Shown here: positions 27,344-35,874 of the stretch, piece by piece
Numbering within the stretch: the stretch's first letter is position 1
Layout: the number at the start of each line of letters is the position of its first letter
Assembly: GCF_001570425.1 (NCBI RefSeq)
Contig: NZ_BCSX01000044.1
Span: 124,001 to 188,000 of the forward strand
Direction: 5' to 3'
DNA length: 64,000 bases
Source of the DNA: Mycolicibacterium brisbanense
GTDB taxonomy: Bacteria > Actinomycetota > Actinomycetes > Mycobacteriales > Mycobacteriaceae
Position numbers and translations under genes: made by a program
Notes under the pieces: generated by a model
The model's database searches: none
Seen by the model: only the letters and a program-made list of their open reading frames with translations
Told to the model about the DNA's origin: nothing

Positions 27344-28584
27344 GCTTTGCTGCTTTCCTTCTCGGGTTCGGTGACGAGCGGCGCACCGTCAACCAGGTGC
27401 GGTGCCAGCGTGTTGTCGTACATGTTCAGCGCGCTCGCGATGGCCATGTGCATGTCCAGGTACTGGTAGGTGCCCAGCCGGCCGCCGAAAAGCACCTTGG
27501 CCGAGGCTGTTTCGGCCTTGGCGCGGGCGCGGTAGGTGGCCAGCAGGGCACGGTCGGCTTCGGTGTTGATCGGGTAGTACGGCTCGTCGTCGTTCTCGGC
27601 GAACCGGGAGTACTCACGCATGATCACGGTCTTGTCGGCCGGGTACTCCCGCTCGGGGTGGAAGTGCCGGAACTCGTGGATGCGGGTGTATGGCACGTCG
27701 GCGTCGTTGTAATTCATCACGGCGGTGCCCTGGAAGTCGCCGGTGTCCAGCACGTCCACCTCGAAATCGAGTGTGCGCCAACCCAACCGGCCTTCGGAAT
27801 AGTCGAAGTAGCGATCCAGCGGCCCGGTGTAGACCACCGGCGCATCCGGGTTCGCGGCCCGCAGATCATCGCGCACGTCGAACCAGTCGGTGTCGAGCAC
27901 CACCTGGATGCGCTCGTCGGCGGCCATCTTCTCCAGCCACGCGGTGTAGCCGTCGACCGGCAGCCCCTCGTAGGTGTCGTTGAAGTACCGGTTGTCGAAC
28001 GTGTACCGCACCGGAAGCCGGGTGATGTTGGCCGCGGGCAGTTCCTTGGGGTCGGTCTGCCACTGCTTGGCGGTGTAGTGCTTGACGAACGCCTCGTAGA
28101 GCGGGCGGCCGATCAGCGAGATGGCCTTTTCCTCGAGGTTCTGGGCGTCCTTGGTGTCGATCTCGGCGGCCTGTTCGGCGATCAGCGCCCTGGCCTCGTC
28201 CGGGGTGAAGTACCGGCCGAAGAACTGGGACACCAGACCCAGGCCCATCGGGAACTGATAGGCCTGCCCGTTGTGCAGGGCGAAGACCCGGTGCTGGTAG
28301 CCGGTGAAGTCGGTGAAGTTCCGGACGTAGTCCCACACCCGCTGGTTGGAGGTGTGGAACAGGTGGGCACCGTATTTGTGGACTTCGATGCCGGTTTGTG
28401 GTTCAGGTTCGGAATAGGCGTTACCGCCGATGTGCGGACGTCGCTCGATGACAAGTACGCGCTTGTCGAGCTGCGTCGCCACGCGCTCGGCGATCGTCAG
28501 GCCGAAGAAACCGGAACCAACGACAAAGAGGTCGAAATGACCTGTGGGCTGGACCGCGCCGACCCGGGGAGATAAGGACGTCAT
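27340..28584 (-). CDS. glf: UDP-galactopyranose mutase
   Basis: A 414-residue FAD enzyme converting UDP-galactopyranose to UDP-galactofuranose for galactan synthesis. The dinucleotide-binding motif VGSGFFGLTIAERV starts near residue 21, followed by HIGGNAYSE. Further conserved blocks are GAHLFHTSN, TAKQWQTDP and a C-terminal GRLGTYQYLDMHMA. The ATG at 28584 is the first Met of the reading frame. It heads the long minus-strand galactan/arabinan operon and diverges from erp across 214 bp. Confidence 0.97.
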   Translation of the reverse strand: MTSLSPRVGAVQPTGHFDLFVVGSGFFGLTIAERVATQLDKRVLVIERRPHIGGNAYSEPEPQTGIEVHKYGAHLFHTSNQRVWDYVRNFTDFTGYQHRVFALHNGQAYQFPMGLGLVSQFFGRYFTPDEARALIAEQAAEIDTKDAQNLEEKAISLIGRPLYEAFVKHYTAKQWQTDPKELPAANITRLPVRYTFDNRYFNDTYEGLPVDGYTAWLEKMAADERIQVVLDTDWFDVRDDLRAANPDAPVVYTGPLDRYFDYSEGRLGWRTLDFEVDVLDTGDFQGTAVMNYNDADVPYTRIHEFRHFHPEREYPADKTVIMREYSRFAENDDEPYYPINTEADRALLATYRARAKAETASAKVLFGGRLGTYQYLDMHMAIASALNMYDNTLAPHLVDGAPLVTEPEKESSKA

Positions 28585-28798
28585 CGGCAGCCAGGGTATC
28601 CGACCGGCCCGCTACAGCCCGAATTCGACAGCGGGCGTAGGTCGCAATTCGCTCACAATTCAATATCGTCACTCTAATCCCATTAGTCACATACGTACCA
28701 TCGATCACGTTGGCACTCATGGGCTTCGCACGTTTCGTCCGTTGGCTGCTGACAGACCTGAGCAGTACAGATATGCAGTCCAATTTGAGGAGACTTCC
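28585..28798. promoter_or_regulatory. Divergent promoter region glf / erp
   Basis: This 214-bp spacer separates the head of the galactan/arabinan operon from erp and must drive both. It holds an AT-richer core (around 28640-28710, for example CACAATTCAATATCG and TACGTACCATCG). Only the erp ribosome site (TGAGGAG at 28786-28792) is unmistakable; promoter hexamers were not assigned with confidence. Confidence 0.5.
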
Positions 28799-29800
28799 GT
28801 GCCGAACCGACGTCGACGCAAGCTCTCGACAGCCATGCGTGCAGTCGCTGCAGTGGCAGTCGCAAGTCCAGCAGCATTGGTTGCGGTCACCCAGCTTTCC
28901 CCCGAGCCTCAGCAGCGCGAATTCACCCAGGCCGCGATGGTCACCGACCTGCCCACCGAGCTGATGTCCGCGCTGTCGCAGGGGCTCTCCCAGTTCGGCA
29001 TCAACCTGCCGGGCGGGTTGCTCGGCGGCACCGGAGCGTCGCCGTCGCTCGCCTCGCCGACGCTGACCTCGCCTGGCCTGGGCGCGCCAGGGCTGACCAG
29101 CCCGGGCCTCACCTCCCCCGGCCTGACCAGCCCCGGGTTGACCAATCCGGGTTTGACGAGCCCCGGCCTGGCCAGCCCCGGCCTGACGGCACCCGGTGGC
29201 GCCGGCCTGCCCGGTGCCACACCGGGGGCGACGCCGAGCCTGACCGCGCCTGGCGCACTGACCGATCCCGCGCTGAGCAACCCCGCCCTGAGCAACCCGG
29301 CTCTGACCAACCCGGCGGGCGCTCTGCCCGGTGGGCTGACCAATCCGGCAGGCGCTCTGCCCGGTGGGCTGACCAACCCGGCCGGCGCCGTGCCCGGTGG
29401 GTTGACCACGCCGAGCCTCGGCGCTCCCACCACCCCGGGCCTCACCACACCCGGCCTGGGCACCGATCCGTCGCTGATGCCGATCTCCAACGGCGGAGCC
29501 CTGCCCGCCCCGGGTGAGGTGCCGATCGCCGGAGACCCCGGCCTGGGTGGCACCTACCCGATCCTGGGTGGCCCGCTGGGAACCGACCCGTCGCTGAGCG
29601 CGATGCCTGCCGCCAGCAGTGGCGGCGGCGGTCTCTTCGGTGACCTGTCCAGCGCGGCCCAGCAGCTCGGCGCCGGCCAGGCGATCGATCTGCTCAAGGG
29701 CATGGTGATGCCGGCCATCACCTCGGCGATGAAACAGGGCATCCCGGCGGCCGCGCCTCCGGTTCCGGCGCCGCCGGCTCCGCCGCTGCCCACACCCTGA
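28799..29800 (+). CDS. erp: Exported repetitive surface protein Erp
   Basis: A 333-residue secreted surface protein, from a GTG at 28799 (VPNRRRRKLST) with a GAGGAG site. It has a basic N-terminus and a signal-like hydrophobic stretch (about residues 14-34). The central region is built of PGLTS-type pentapeptides, then three 33-bp repeats encoding NPAGALPGGLT (29309-29407). The C-terminus is hydrophobic and Pro-rich. Erp is a mycobacterial virulence/surface factor whose repeat number varies between species; repeat-region length is therefore a strain marker. Synteny next to glf supports the call. Confidence 0.93.
   Translation: MPNRRRRKLSTAMRAVAAVAVASPAALVAVTQLSPEPQQREFTQAAMVTDLPTELMSALSQGLSQFGINLPGGLLGGTGASPSLASPTLTSPGLGAPGLTSPGLTSPGLTSPGLTNPGLTSPGLASPGLTAPGGAGLPGATPGATPSLTAPGALTDPALSNPALSNPALTNPAGALPGGLTNPAGALPGGLTNPAGAVPGGLTTPSLGAPTTPGLTTPGLGTDPSLMPISNGGALPAPGEVPIAGDPGLGGTYPILGGPLGTDPSLSAMPAASSGGGGLFGDLSSAAQQLGAGQAIDLLKGMVMPAITSAMKQGIPAAAPPVPAPPAPPLPTP
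29309..29407 (+). repeat. Three 33-bp repeats in erp
   Basis: Units 29309-29341, 29342-29374 and 29375-29407 each encode an 11-residue NPAGA(L/V)PGGLT block with only a few base differences, mostly synonymous. They follow the pentapeptide region and suggest recent tandem duplication. Confidence 0.8.
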
Positions 29801-29818
29801 CCGAAACGCTTGTAACGA

Positions 29819-29859
29819 AACGGCACCGCAGAAGCCAGTGGAGGCTCTGCGGTGCCGTT
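29819..29859 (+). terminator. Hairpin after erp
   Basis: Arms AACGGCACCGCAG (29819-29831) and CTGCGGTGCCGTT (29847-29859) pair perfectly over 13 bp around a 15-nt loop, starting 19 nt after the erp stop. A short G/T tail follows. Probably the erp terminator. Confidence 0.75.
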
Positions 29860-29912
29860 GCGTGCACGCTGAGAATCGCGTGTCGAACCATTAGTAACAA
29901 CAGACCCATACG

Positions 29913-29925
29913 TAACATCAGTCCG
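29913..29925 (+). promoter_or_regulatory. Candidate leaderless promoter of the PGRP/LGFP gene
   Basis: TAACAT (29913-29918) lies 6 nt before the GTG at 29925, the spacing expected if transcription begins at the start codon. No purine-rich ribosome site is visible upstream. Leaderless GTG starts are common in mycobacteria. Confidence 0.4.
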
Positions 29926-31520
29926 TGCTGTCCCGCCGTACCGCGCCGCCACTACTCTTCACTGCGCTCGCGGCAACGGTCGTCATCCTCCCGTGGGCCA
30001 TCGACGGCGTGCCCGGCAGCAACCGCACCGATCCTGTCGACGCTGCACCGTTACTCACTCAGCAATCGCTCGACAATCTGAACAGCGGTGACAGCGTGCG
30101 AGAGGTCCACCAGGACACCCCGTTTTCGATGGTCGCGCTGACCGCACAGGACCTCAGCGGCACCTCGGCCAAGGTACGGGCGCAAAAAGCCGACGGCTCC
30201 TGGGGACCGTGGTACCAGACGGAGAATCTCGACGGCGTCGGCAAGGAAGGCGGCCCGGGACCACGCGGCACCGAACCGGTGTTCGTCGGCCGCACCACCA
30301 CCGTGCAGATCGCCGTCACCCACGCCGCCACGCCGCCGGCTCCGGGACCGCAGAAGCCCGGCCTCGGCTACCGGCCCGCGTCCGTCGAACAGCCTCTCCC
30401 CAAAACCGTCACCGCGGTCCTCATCGCGCCCCCGAAAGCCCCTGTGGACACCGGACCACTGCCCACCGCCGCCACCCCGCCAGGAGTGCCGCCCAACGTC
30501 ATCACGCGCGCCCAGTGGGGCGCCGACGAGTCGATGCGATGCGGAAACCCGGTGTACGACAGGAACGTTCGTGCCGCTGTCGTGCATCACACGGCAGGCA
30601 GCAACGACTACGCACCGGAAGACTCAGCCGGTATAGTCCGGTCGATCTACGAGTACCACGCGCGCACGCTCGGCTGGTGCGACATCGCCTACAACGCGCT
30701 GGTCGACAAGTACGGCCAGGTGTTCGAAGGCCGGGCCGGCGGCATCAACCGGGCGGTCGAGGGCTCGCACACCGGCGGGTTCAACCGCGACACCTGGGGT
30801 GTGGCGATGATCGGCGACTTCAACGATGTACCGCCCACCGAGATCCAGCTGAACACGGTCGGACGGCTGCTGGGCTGGCGCCTGGGCCTCGATCACGTCG
30901 ACCCCAAGGGCAGCGTGGTACTCACCTCCGCAGGCGGCTCGTTTACCCACTTCCCGCTCGGCGCGACCCCCACATTGCCGACGATCTTCACCCACCGCGA
31001 CGTCGGTAACACCGAATGCCCCGGCAACGCCGCCTACGCCGAAATGGACCGTCTCCGCGATATCGCCGCCCGCTTCAACCAGCCCCCTGGCCCGGCGGAC
31101 CTGGCCGAACAGATGCGCGGCGGTGCCATCTACGCACGCTGGGAATCCCTCGGCGCGTCCGGCGGCCTCCTGGGCAACCCGACGTCGCCCGAGACCGCGG
31201 CGGAAGGGTCCGCCCGTTACGCCACCTTCGAGCGAGGCGCGATCTACTGGTCACCGGAGACCGGTGCCCAGCCGGTCACCGGCGCCATCTACGAAGCCTG
31301 GGGCTCACTCGGCTTCGAACGCGGCATCCTCGGGCTGCCGACCAGCGGCGAGATCCCCGAACCGCTGTGGATCGGGCAGAACTTCCAGCACGGCACGCTC
31401 AACTTCGACCGCGAGAAGGGCACCGTGACCCGCGTCGTCGACGGGGTCCCGCAGGAACTACCACCGCCGCCGGCCGACCAGCAGCCGGTTCAGCTGGAGC
31501 GGTTCACCCCGATCACATAG
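29925..31520 (+). CDS. Exported peptidoglycan-recognition/amidase protein with LGFP repeats
   Basis: A 531-residue exported protein, homologous to M. tuberculosis Rv3811. An N-terminal signal or anchor (about residues 9-27) is followed by a spacer and an N-acetylmuramoyl-L-alanine amidase/PGRP domain (about 190-385). That domain shows VVHHTAGSNDY, GWCDIAYNALVD, SHTGGFNRDTWGVAMIGDF and FTHRDVGNTECPG, with the zinc-ligand His and Cys residues expected for an active amidase. Three LGFP repeats (for example YARWESLGASGGLLGNP) end the protein. LGFP repeats are thought to tether proteins to the cell wall. GTG start, possibly leaderless. Confidence 0.9.
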   Translation: MLSRRTAPPLLFTALAATVVILPWAIDGVPGSNRTDPVDAAPLLTQQSLDNLNSGDSVREVHQDTPFSMVALTAQDLSGTSAKVRAQKADGSWGPWYQTENLDGVGKEGGPGPRGTEPVFVGRTTTVQIAVTHAATPPAPGPQKPGLGYRPASVEQPLPKTVTAVLIAPPKAPVDTGPLPTAATPPGVPPNVITRAQWGADESMRCGNPVYDRNVRAAVVHHTAGSNDYAPEDSAGIVRSIYEYHARTLGWCDIAYNALVDKYGQVFEGRAGGINRAVEGSHTGGFNRDTWGVAMIGDFNDVPPTEIQLNTVGRLLGWRLGLDHVDPKGSVVLTSAGGSFTHFPLGATPTLPTIFTHRDVGNTECPGNAAYAEMDRLRDIAARFNQPPGPADLAEQMRGGAIYARWESLGASGGLLGNPTSPETAAEGSARYATFERGAIYWSPETGAQPVTGAIYEAWGSLGFERGILGLPTSGEIPEPLWIGQNFQHGTLNFDREKGTVTRVVDGVPQELPPPPADQQPVQLERFTPIT

Positions 31521-31548
31521 CGGGATTCAACTACCCGCTAGCCCTGTT
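31518..31548 (+). terminator. Short hairpin at the end of the PGRP gene
   Basis: TAGCGGG (31518-31524, including the stop codon) pairs with CCCGCTA (31534-31540), followed by GCCCTGTTTT. A weak terminator between convergent genes. Confidence 0.4.
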
Positions 31549-31564
31549 TTGCTCCTCGCGTCCG

Positions 31565-32389
31565 CTAGCCCCACCAGCGCTCGAGCACCCGCGCCACCCC
31601 GTCGTCGGCATTGGTGACGGTCACCTCGTCGGCGGCCGCCACAGCGTCGGGATGAGCGTTGCCCATGGCCACACCGCGCCCGGCCCAGCTCAGCATCGGC
31701 ACGTCGTTGGGCATGTCGCCGAACGCGATGACGTCGATGGCAGCGAGCCCGAGCGGGCCTGCCACCTGCTCAACCCCGGTGGCCTTGCTGATGCCCACCG
31801 GCACCACCTCGATCAGACCGTTGTTGGTCGAGTAGGTGATGTCGCCGAGCAGGCCTACATGCTCGACGAGGGCGGCAGCCATGTCGGAGCTGCGCGCCCC
31901 GGCCTTGCGCACCAGCAGCTTGACGGCGGGCTGGGACAAGAGATCCTCGACCGACACCTCGGTGTTGTCGGGATTGAGCCACGCATGCTCGTAACCGGGC
32001 GAGCTGACGAATTGCGGGGTGGCCGCATCGTGTGCCGAGACGCCGACGCGCTCGACCGCCAGGCCGGCGCCCGGGATCACCCGGCCCGCAATCTCGGCCA
32101 GTTCAGCGAGGGCATCGGGCAGCAGCGTGTTCGCCGAGACGATCCGATCGGTGGCCGGGTCGTAGATCACCGCGCCGTTGGCGCACACCGCCAGCGGCGC
32201 CAATCCAAGGCCCTCGACCACGGGTGTGATCCAGCGTGGCGGCCGGCCCGTCGCCAGTACGAATACCGCGCCGTCCGCGACGGCGGCCTGCACGGCTGCC
32301 CGCGTACGCGGGGTCACCTTCTCGTCCTCGTCGAGCAGCGTTCCGTCGACGTCCGTGGCGATCAGCCGCGGTCTCGGATCGATCGCCAT
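31565..32389 (-). CDS. HAD-superfamily (Cof-type) phosphatase
   Basis: A 274-residue HAD hydrolase with a C2B cap, homologous to M. tuberculosis Rv3813c. Motif I is ATDVDGTLLDEDE with the nucleophile Asp, motif II is LATGRPP, the motif III Lys follows in the cap-distal region (GISKATGVE), and motif IV is AFGDMPNDVPML. The ATG at 32389 shares its A with the stop of the upstream acyltransferase (TGATG), so the start is firm. The likely substrate is a small phosphorylated metabolite; the acyltransferase neighbours hint at lipid metabolism but do not prove it. Confidence 0.9.
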   Translation of the reverse strand: MAIDPRPRLIATDVDGTLLDEDEKVTPRTRAAVQAAVADGAVFVLATGRPPRWITPVVEGLGLAPLAVCANGAVIYDPATDRIVSANTLLPDALAELAEIAGRVIPGAGLAVERVGVSAHDAATPQFVSSPGYEHAWLNPDNTEVSVEDLLSQPAVKLLVRKAGARSSDMAAALVEHVGLLGDITYSTNNGLIEVVPVGISKATGVEQVAGPLGLAAIDVIAFGDMPNDVPMLSWAGRGVAMGNAHPDAVAAADEVTVTNADDGVARVLERWWG

Positions 32390-33150
32390 CAAATATTTTT
32401 TCCTGTCGCTTTACCCGCCCGCTTACGCGCGCGCTCGGCCAACTCGGCCTCGTCGAGGCGCTTGGCCTCTTCCGGCGTCGGCGCCGACCCGCCCAGCCGG
32501 CGCGGCACCCAGTACTGTCCCGCAGGCGCCGGGTACTCGCGCTGCACCCGGTCCAGCAGATCTGTCATCGCGGTGCGCAGCCGCGCGTCCAGTTGTTCGA
32601 CCGTACCGGTCGGCGCGAGCGGCTGCCCCACCTCGACGGTAACGGGAAACTTCTTGCGCCCCAATGTTTTCGGATGGTCCTTTGTCCAGATCCGGTGCAC
32701 GCCCCATACGATCAGCGGCACGATCGGGACGTCGGCCTCCAAGGCCATCCGCACCGCTCCGGTCTTGAATTCCTTGAGCTCGAAGCTGCGGCTGATGGTG
32801 GCCTCGGGGTACACACCGACCAGCTCGCCGTGGCGCAACGACTGCACCGCGAGGGCATAGGCCCCCGCCCCGGCCTCGCGGTCCACGGGAATCGTCCCGG
32901 TGTGCCTGATCAGGAAATCGACCGGCTTCACCTGTTGCATCTCGGCTTTGATCATGAAGCGCATGCGACGGCCCCGCTCGGTCGCGGCCAGAGCGGCGGG
33001 CAGGAAGTCCACATAGCTGGTGTGGTTGATCGCGACAACGGCGCCGCCCGTCGCCGGCAGATTTTCCACGCCGCGGAAGGTGATCCTGGTTCCGGTAGCC
33101 CGAACCGCCAGCTTGCCTGCGATTTCCAAACTTCGGAAAACGGGTTCCAT
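32389..33150 (-). CDS. PlsC-type 1-acylglycerol-3-phosphate acyltransferase
   Basis: A 253-residue acyltransferase. The HX4D motif is in INHTSYVDFLPA (about residue 42), and the acyl-acceptor block is VGVYPEATISRSFE. A basic C-terminal tail ends KRAGKATGKN. It acylates lysophosphatidic acid or a related lipid at the inner membrane. It is a close paralogue of the gene beginning at 33951 and follows it by 6 nt, so the pair arose by duplication and is cotranscribed with the HAD phosphatase. M. tuberculosis has a similar acyltransferase cluster at Rv3814c-Rv3816c. Confidence 0.9.
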   Translation of the reverse strand: MEPVFRSLEIAGKLAVRATGTRITFRGVENLPATGGAVVAINHTSYVDFLPAALAATERGRRMRFMIKAEMQQVKPVDFLIRHTGTIPVDREAGAGAYALAVQSLRHGELVGVYPEATISRSFELKEFKTGAVRMALEADVPIVPLIVWGVHRIWTKDHPKTLGRKKFPVTVEVGQPLAPTGTVEQLDARLRTAMTDLLDRVQREYPAPAGQYWVPRRLGGSAPTPEEAKRLDEAELAERARKRAGKATGKNI

Positions 33151-33156
33151 ACGGAC

Positions 33157-33951
33157 CTACCCCGACGCACCAGTCGGCTCGGCGGGCCCCGTCTGCTCCC
33201 CCAACGCCCGCCGCCGGGCCGCCTTCTCCGCGGCCTCCTCGGCATCCATCCGGTTGGCTTCGGCCAGCGACGGCGCGCCGCCGCCGAGACGATGCGGCAC
33301 CCAGAACTCGCCGGGAGGGTACGGGCCATACGCGTCCTGCACCTGCTCCAGCAGGTGCTGCATGCGGGAATGCAGCAGCGCCGTCAGCTCGGCGGCAGGC
33401 AGCGTCGGCTGGATCGGTTCGCCGACGGCGATCGAGATGGGCACCTTGGGCCGGTAGAGCTTCTTGGGGTGTCCCTTGGTCCAGATTCGCTGGGCGCCCC
33501 AGACGATGTGCGGGACGATCGGCACGCCGGCCTGGATCGCCATCCGCGCCGCGCCGGACTTGAACCCCTTGATCTCGAAACTGCGGCTGATGGTCGCCTC
33601 GGGGTACACCCCGACCAGCTCACCGGCCTTGAGGTACTCGACAGCCGCATCGTAGGACGATGCGCCGTTGTCCCGGTCGACCTCGATATGGCGCAGGCTG
33701 CGCATGATCGGACCGGTGATCTTGTTGTCGAACACCTCTTTTTTGGCCATGAACCGCACCTTGCGGCCCCGCTTCTGCTTGTACGCAGGCAGACCGGCGA
33801 AGGTGAAGTCGAAGTAGCTGGTGTGGTTGATGGCCACCACCGCTCCGCCGGTGACGGGCAGGTTCTCCACCCCGGTCACAGTGAACTTCAGCCCCTGTAG
33901 CCGCCACGCCAGCCGGGCGAGCTGGATGACAGTCCCGTACACCGGTTCCAC
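33157..33951 (-). CDS. PlsC-type acyltransferase (paralogue)
   Basis: A 264-residue acyltransferase from a GTG at 33951 (VEPVYGTVIQ). It shows INHTSYFDFTFAG with the HX4D motif, VDRDNGASSYD, and VGVYPEATISRSFEIKGFKSGAARMA. It shares over half its residues by eye with the downstream copy. The conserved C-terminal block (GEFWVPHRLGGGAPSLAEANRMDAEEAA) is found in both and is typical of the mycobacterial Rv3814c-Rv3816c group. Probably the first gene of this three-gene operon. Confidence 0.9.
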   Translation of the reverse strand: MEPVYGTVIQLARLAWRLQGLKFTVTGVENLPVTGGAVVAINHTSYFDFTFAGLPAYKQKRGRKVRFMAKKEVFDNKITGPIMRSLRHIEVDRDNGASSYDAAVEYLKAGELVGVYPEATISRSFEIKGFKSGAARMAIQAGVPIVPHIVWGAQRIWTKGHPKKLYRPKVPISIAVGEPIQPTLPAAELTALLHSRMQHLLEQVQDAYGPYPPGEFWVPHRLGGGAPSLAEANRMDAEEAAEKAARRRALGEQTGPAEPTGASG

Positions 33952-33993
33952 AGCCGCAAGCGTAGTGCGCAGCCCCGCCGGACGCGTATGCGG

Positions 33994-35013
33994 TCACCCG
34001 CCGGCCCTGGCGACGAAGTCCCGCTGCGTAGTCAGGGCGCCCGGGGTGTACAGCCGACGCGGAGCGAACACCGCCACGAGAGTGCTCAGGACGCCGCTGT
34101 TCTCGATCCAGGCAGGCACCAGCGAATGGGTGGCGTCGGGATACCGCGCGATCTGCAGCAGGGCGGGCGCCGGCAGATGCGAGCGATACCCCGCCTCGGT
34201 ATCGGCGACGTCGACATTGACGTCCCGGCCGCCCAGCATGAGCAGGACCGGGATGCGTACCCGTGCGAGATCGGCCGATGCATCGGAGGTGAAGTTGCGT
34301 TCGGCGAAACCCCACCGCTCGGCCGACATCCCGTCGGCCGCCCCGGCGGCGAGCGCCTCGGCATAGCCCGCGCCGCGGCGCAGCAGCTCCAGATTGCGTT
34401 CCCGGCGGCCCAGTGCCGCGTCGACCTCGACAGGAGTTGCGTGCGCGGCGGCCAACTCGGCCAGCAGGTTGTAACGACCTTGCTGCAACCAGTTGATCGC
34501 GGGGGACACCGCGATCATGAAGCGCAGCCGCGGGTCCTGGGCTGCCACCTTGGGCATCACCCACCCGGCTTGGCTCGCGCCCCACAGCCCGACGCGGTCC
34601 GGGTCGATGTCGGGCAGCTGCCGTGCCCACGCGATGGCGTCGGAGGTCTCGCGGGCCCGGTCGGCCATGCTCTGCGCCAGCCAGTTGCCCGGCGCGCCGT
34701 TGACTCCCGGTTTGTCCCACGCCAGTGAGGCATACCCGGCCTGCGCCAAAGCCTCCCAGATCGGCCGGTAGAAGGTCTGGTGGATCGCGTCGAGCGGGCC
34801 GTCTCCGTGCACGAACACGACGAGTCCGAACGGGCCGTGGCCACGCTTCGGCAGAGCCAGCACACCTTGTAGCGGTTGCGCACCGCCGGTGATGGTCACC
34901 TGACGCTCGCGCAGCGCGTATTCGTTCTGGCACACGATCCAGCCCGCCATCCCGGTGACGACGAGAAGCACCGCCAGTCCGATCCGCGCCAACCGCCGCA
35001 ATCGTTCATTCAT
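33994..35013 (-). CDS. Membrane-anchored alpha/beta hydrolase
   Basis: A 339-residue hydrolase with one N-terminal membrane segment (about residues 10-28). The fold shows VVFVHGDGP (oxyanion region), LAWDKPGVNGAP, the nucleophile in LWGASQAGW (Ser about 150), a late Asp in LGGRDVNVD and a His in YPDATHSLVP. This is an esterase or peptidase of unknown substrate. The ATG at 35013 begins ATGAATGAA. It diverges from a PaaX-like regulator across only 18 nt, so the regulator probably controls it. Both genes lack room for a ribosome site. Confidence 0.85.
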   Translation of the reverse strand: MNERLRRLARIGLAVLLVVTGMAGWIVCQNEYALRERQVTITGGAQPLQGVLALPKRGHGPFGLVVFVHGDGPLDAIHQTFYRPIWEALAQAGYASLAWDKPGVNGAPGNWLAQSMADRARETSDAIAWARQLPDIDPDRVGLWGASQAGWVMPKVAAQDPRLRFMIAVSPAINWLQQGRYNLLAELAAAHATPVEVDAALGRRERNLELLRRGAGYAEALAAGAADGMSAERWGFAERNFTSDASADLARVRIPVLLMLGGRDVNVDVADTEAGYRSHLPAPALLQIARYPDATHSLVPAWIENSGVLSTLVAVFAPRRLYTPGALTTQRDFVARAGG

Positions 35014-35038
35014 GTTACGATCGTATACGTTATGAACG
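35003..35038. promoter_or_regulatory. Operator-like palindrome spanning two divergent start codons
   Basis: CGTTCAT (35003-35009) and ATGAACG (35032-35038) are inverted and overlap the first codons of both genes. Between them lie two overlapping perfect 8-bp palindromes, ACGATCGT (35017-35024) and CGTATACG (35022-35029). The whole intergenic gap is 18 nt, so both transcripts are probably leaderless and share this control site. Confidence 0.6.
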
Positions 35039-35874
35039 AAATATCGACCCGCGTGCTGCTCGAGAGCATGGTGCGCGCCGACGCCACGATCGACACCGGC
35101 GATCTGTACGCCGTCGGCACCGCACTCGGCATGACCGACCAGCAGGTCCGGCTGTGCATCCGACGCGCCGTGACCGAGGGGCAATTCACGCAAGAGGGCC
35201 GCGGCAGGCGGGCACTGCTGCGGGCGAGCGCCGCGTTGCGCAAAACCCTCGACCCAGACGTGGAGTTCGTCCGATACGCCTACGAGCAGGACGGTGGACA
35301 CGCGCCGTGGGATGGGCGCTGGCACCTGGTGGCCTTCGCGATCCCGGAATCCCTGCGCCCGGCCCGCGACGCGATGCGCGACGGCATCGTGCGACTCGGC
35401 GGTGCCCCGATCCAGGGCGGTCTGTACGCATCGACCAACCCGTGGGAGCCCCACGTCGCCACTCTCGTGGCCGAACTCGATGTGGCCCAGTATGTTTCGC
35501 AACTGACCACGACGGATCTCACCGTCGGTGAGCACACCGCGCCACAGCAGATCGCAGCGCGACTCTGGCCGCTTGACGATATCGCGGCCCGGCACCACCG
35601 CCTGCTGGAACTCACCCGCACCTGCGCCGCGGCACTGCGCGACGATCCGCCCGGCACCGAACGTCTGCGCATCGGCATCGAATTGGCGACCGAGTTCACC
35701 CGGGCCATGGAGCCCGACCCCCTGCTTGCGCCGGAACTACTGCCGCGACCATGGATCGGCGCGACAGCGCGAGCCGCGTTCGCGCAGTGCTGGGCACGGC
35801 TGAGCGCGTTGGCCGACGACACCACGCCCGCCCTCTTCACGCGCTACCGCGACACCCTCGAGGGCAGGCCATGA
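35032..35874 (+). CDS. PaaX-family transcriptional regulator
   Basis: A 280-residue regulator of the PaaX type. The N-terminal winged helix-turn-helix (about 8-75) contains ALGMTDQQVRLCIRRAVTEG. The middle domain shows WDGRWHLVAFAIPES and GGAPIQGGLYAS, typical of the family, and the C-terminal domain has RPWIGATARAAFAQCW. PaaX represses phenylacetate genes in other bacteria; no such genes are here, so its ligand is unknown. The ATG at 35032 sits inside the shared operator. It overlaps the next gene as ATGA. Confidence 0.85.
   Translation: MNEISTRVLLESMVRADATIDTGDLYAVGTALGMTDQQVRLCIRRAVTEGQFTQEGRGRRALLRASAALRKTLDPDVEFVRYAYEQDGGHAPWDGRWHLVAFAIPESLRPARDAMRDGIVRLGGAPIQGGLYASTNPWEPHVATLVAELDVAQYVSQLTTTDLTVGEHTAPQQIAARLWPLDDIAARHHRLLELTRTCAAALRDDPPGTERLRIGIELATEFTRAMEPDPLLAPELLPRPWIGATARAAFAQCWARLSALADDTTPALFTRYRDTLEGRP

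Noticed and set aside
32389..33951. Two acyltransferase genes as one frameshifted gene
   Set aside because: Each has a full HX4D motif, acceptor block and C-terminal block, and they are separated by 6 nt, so they are paralogues.
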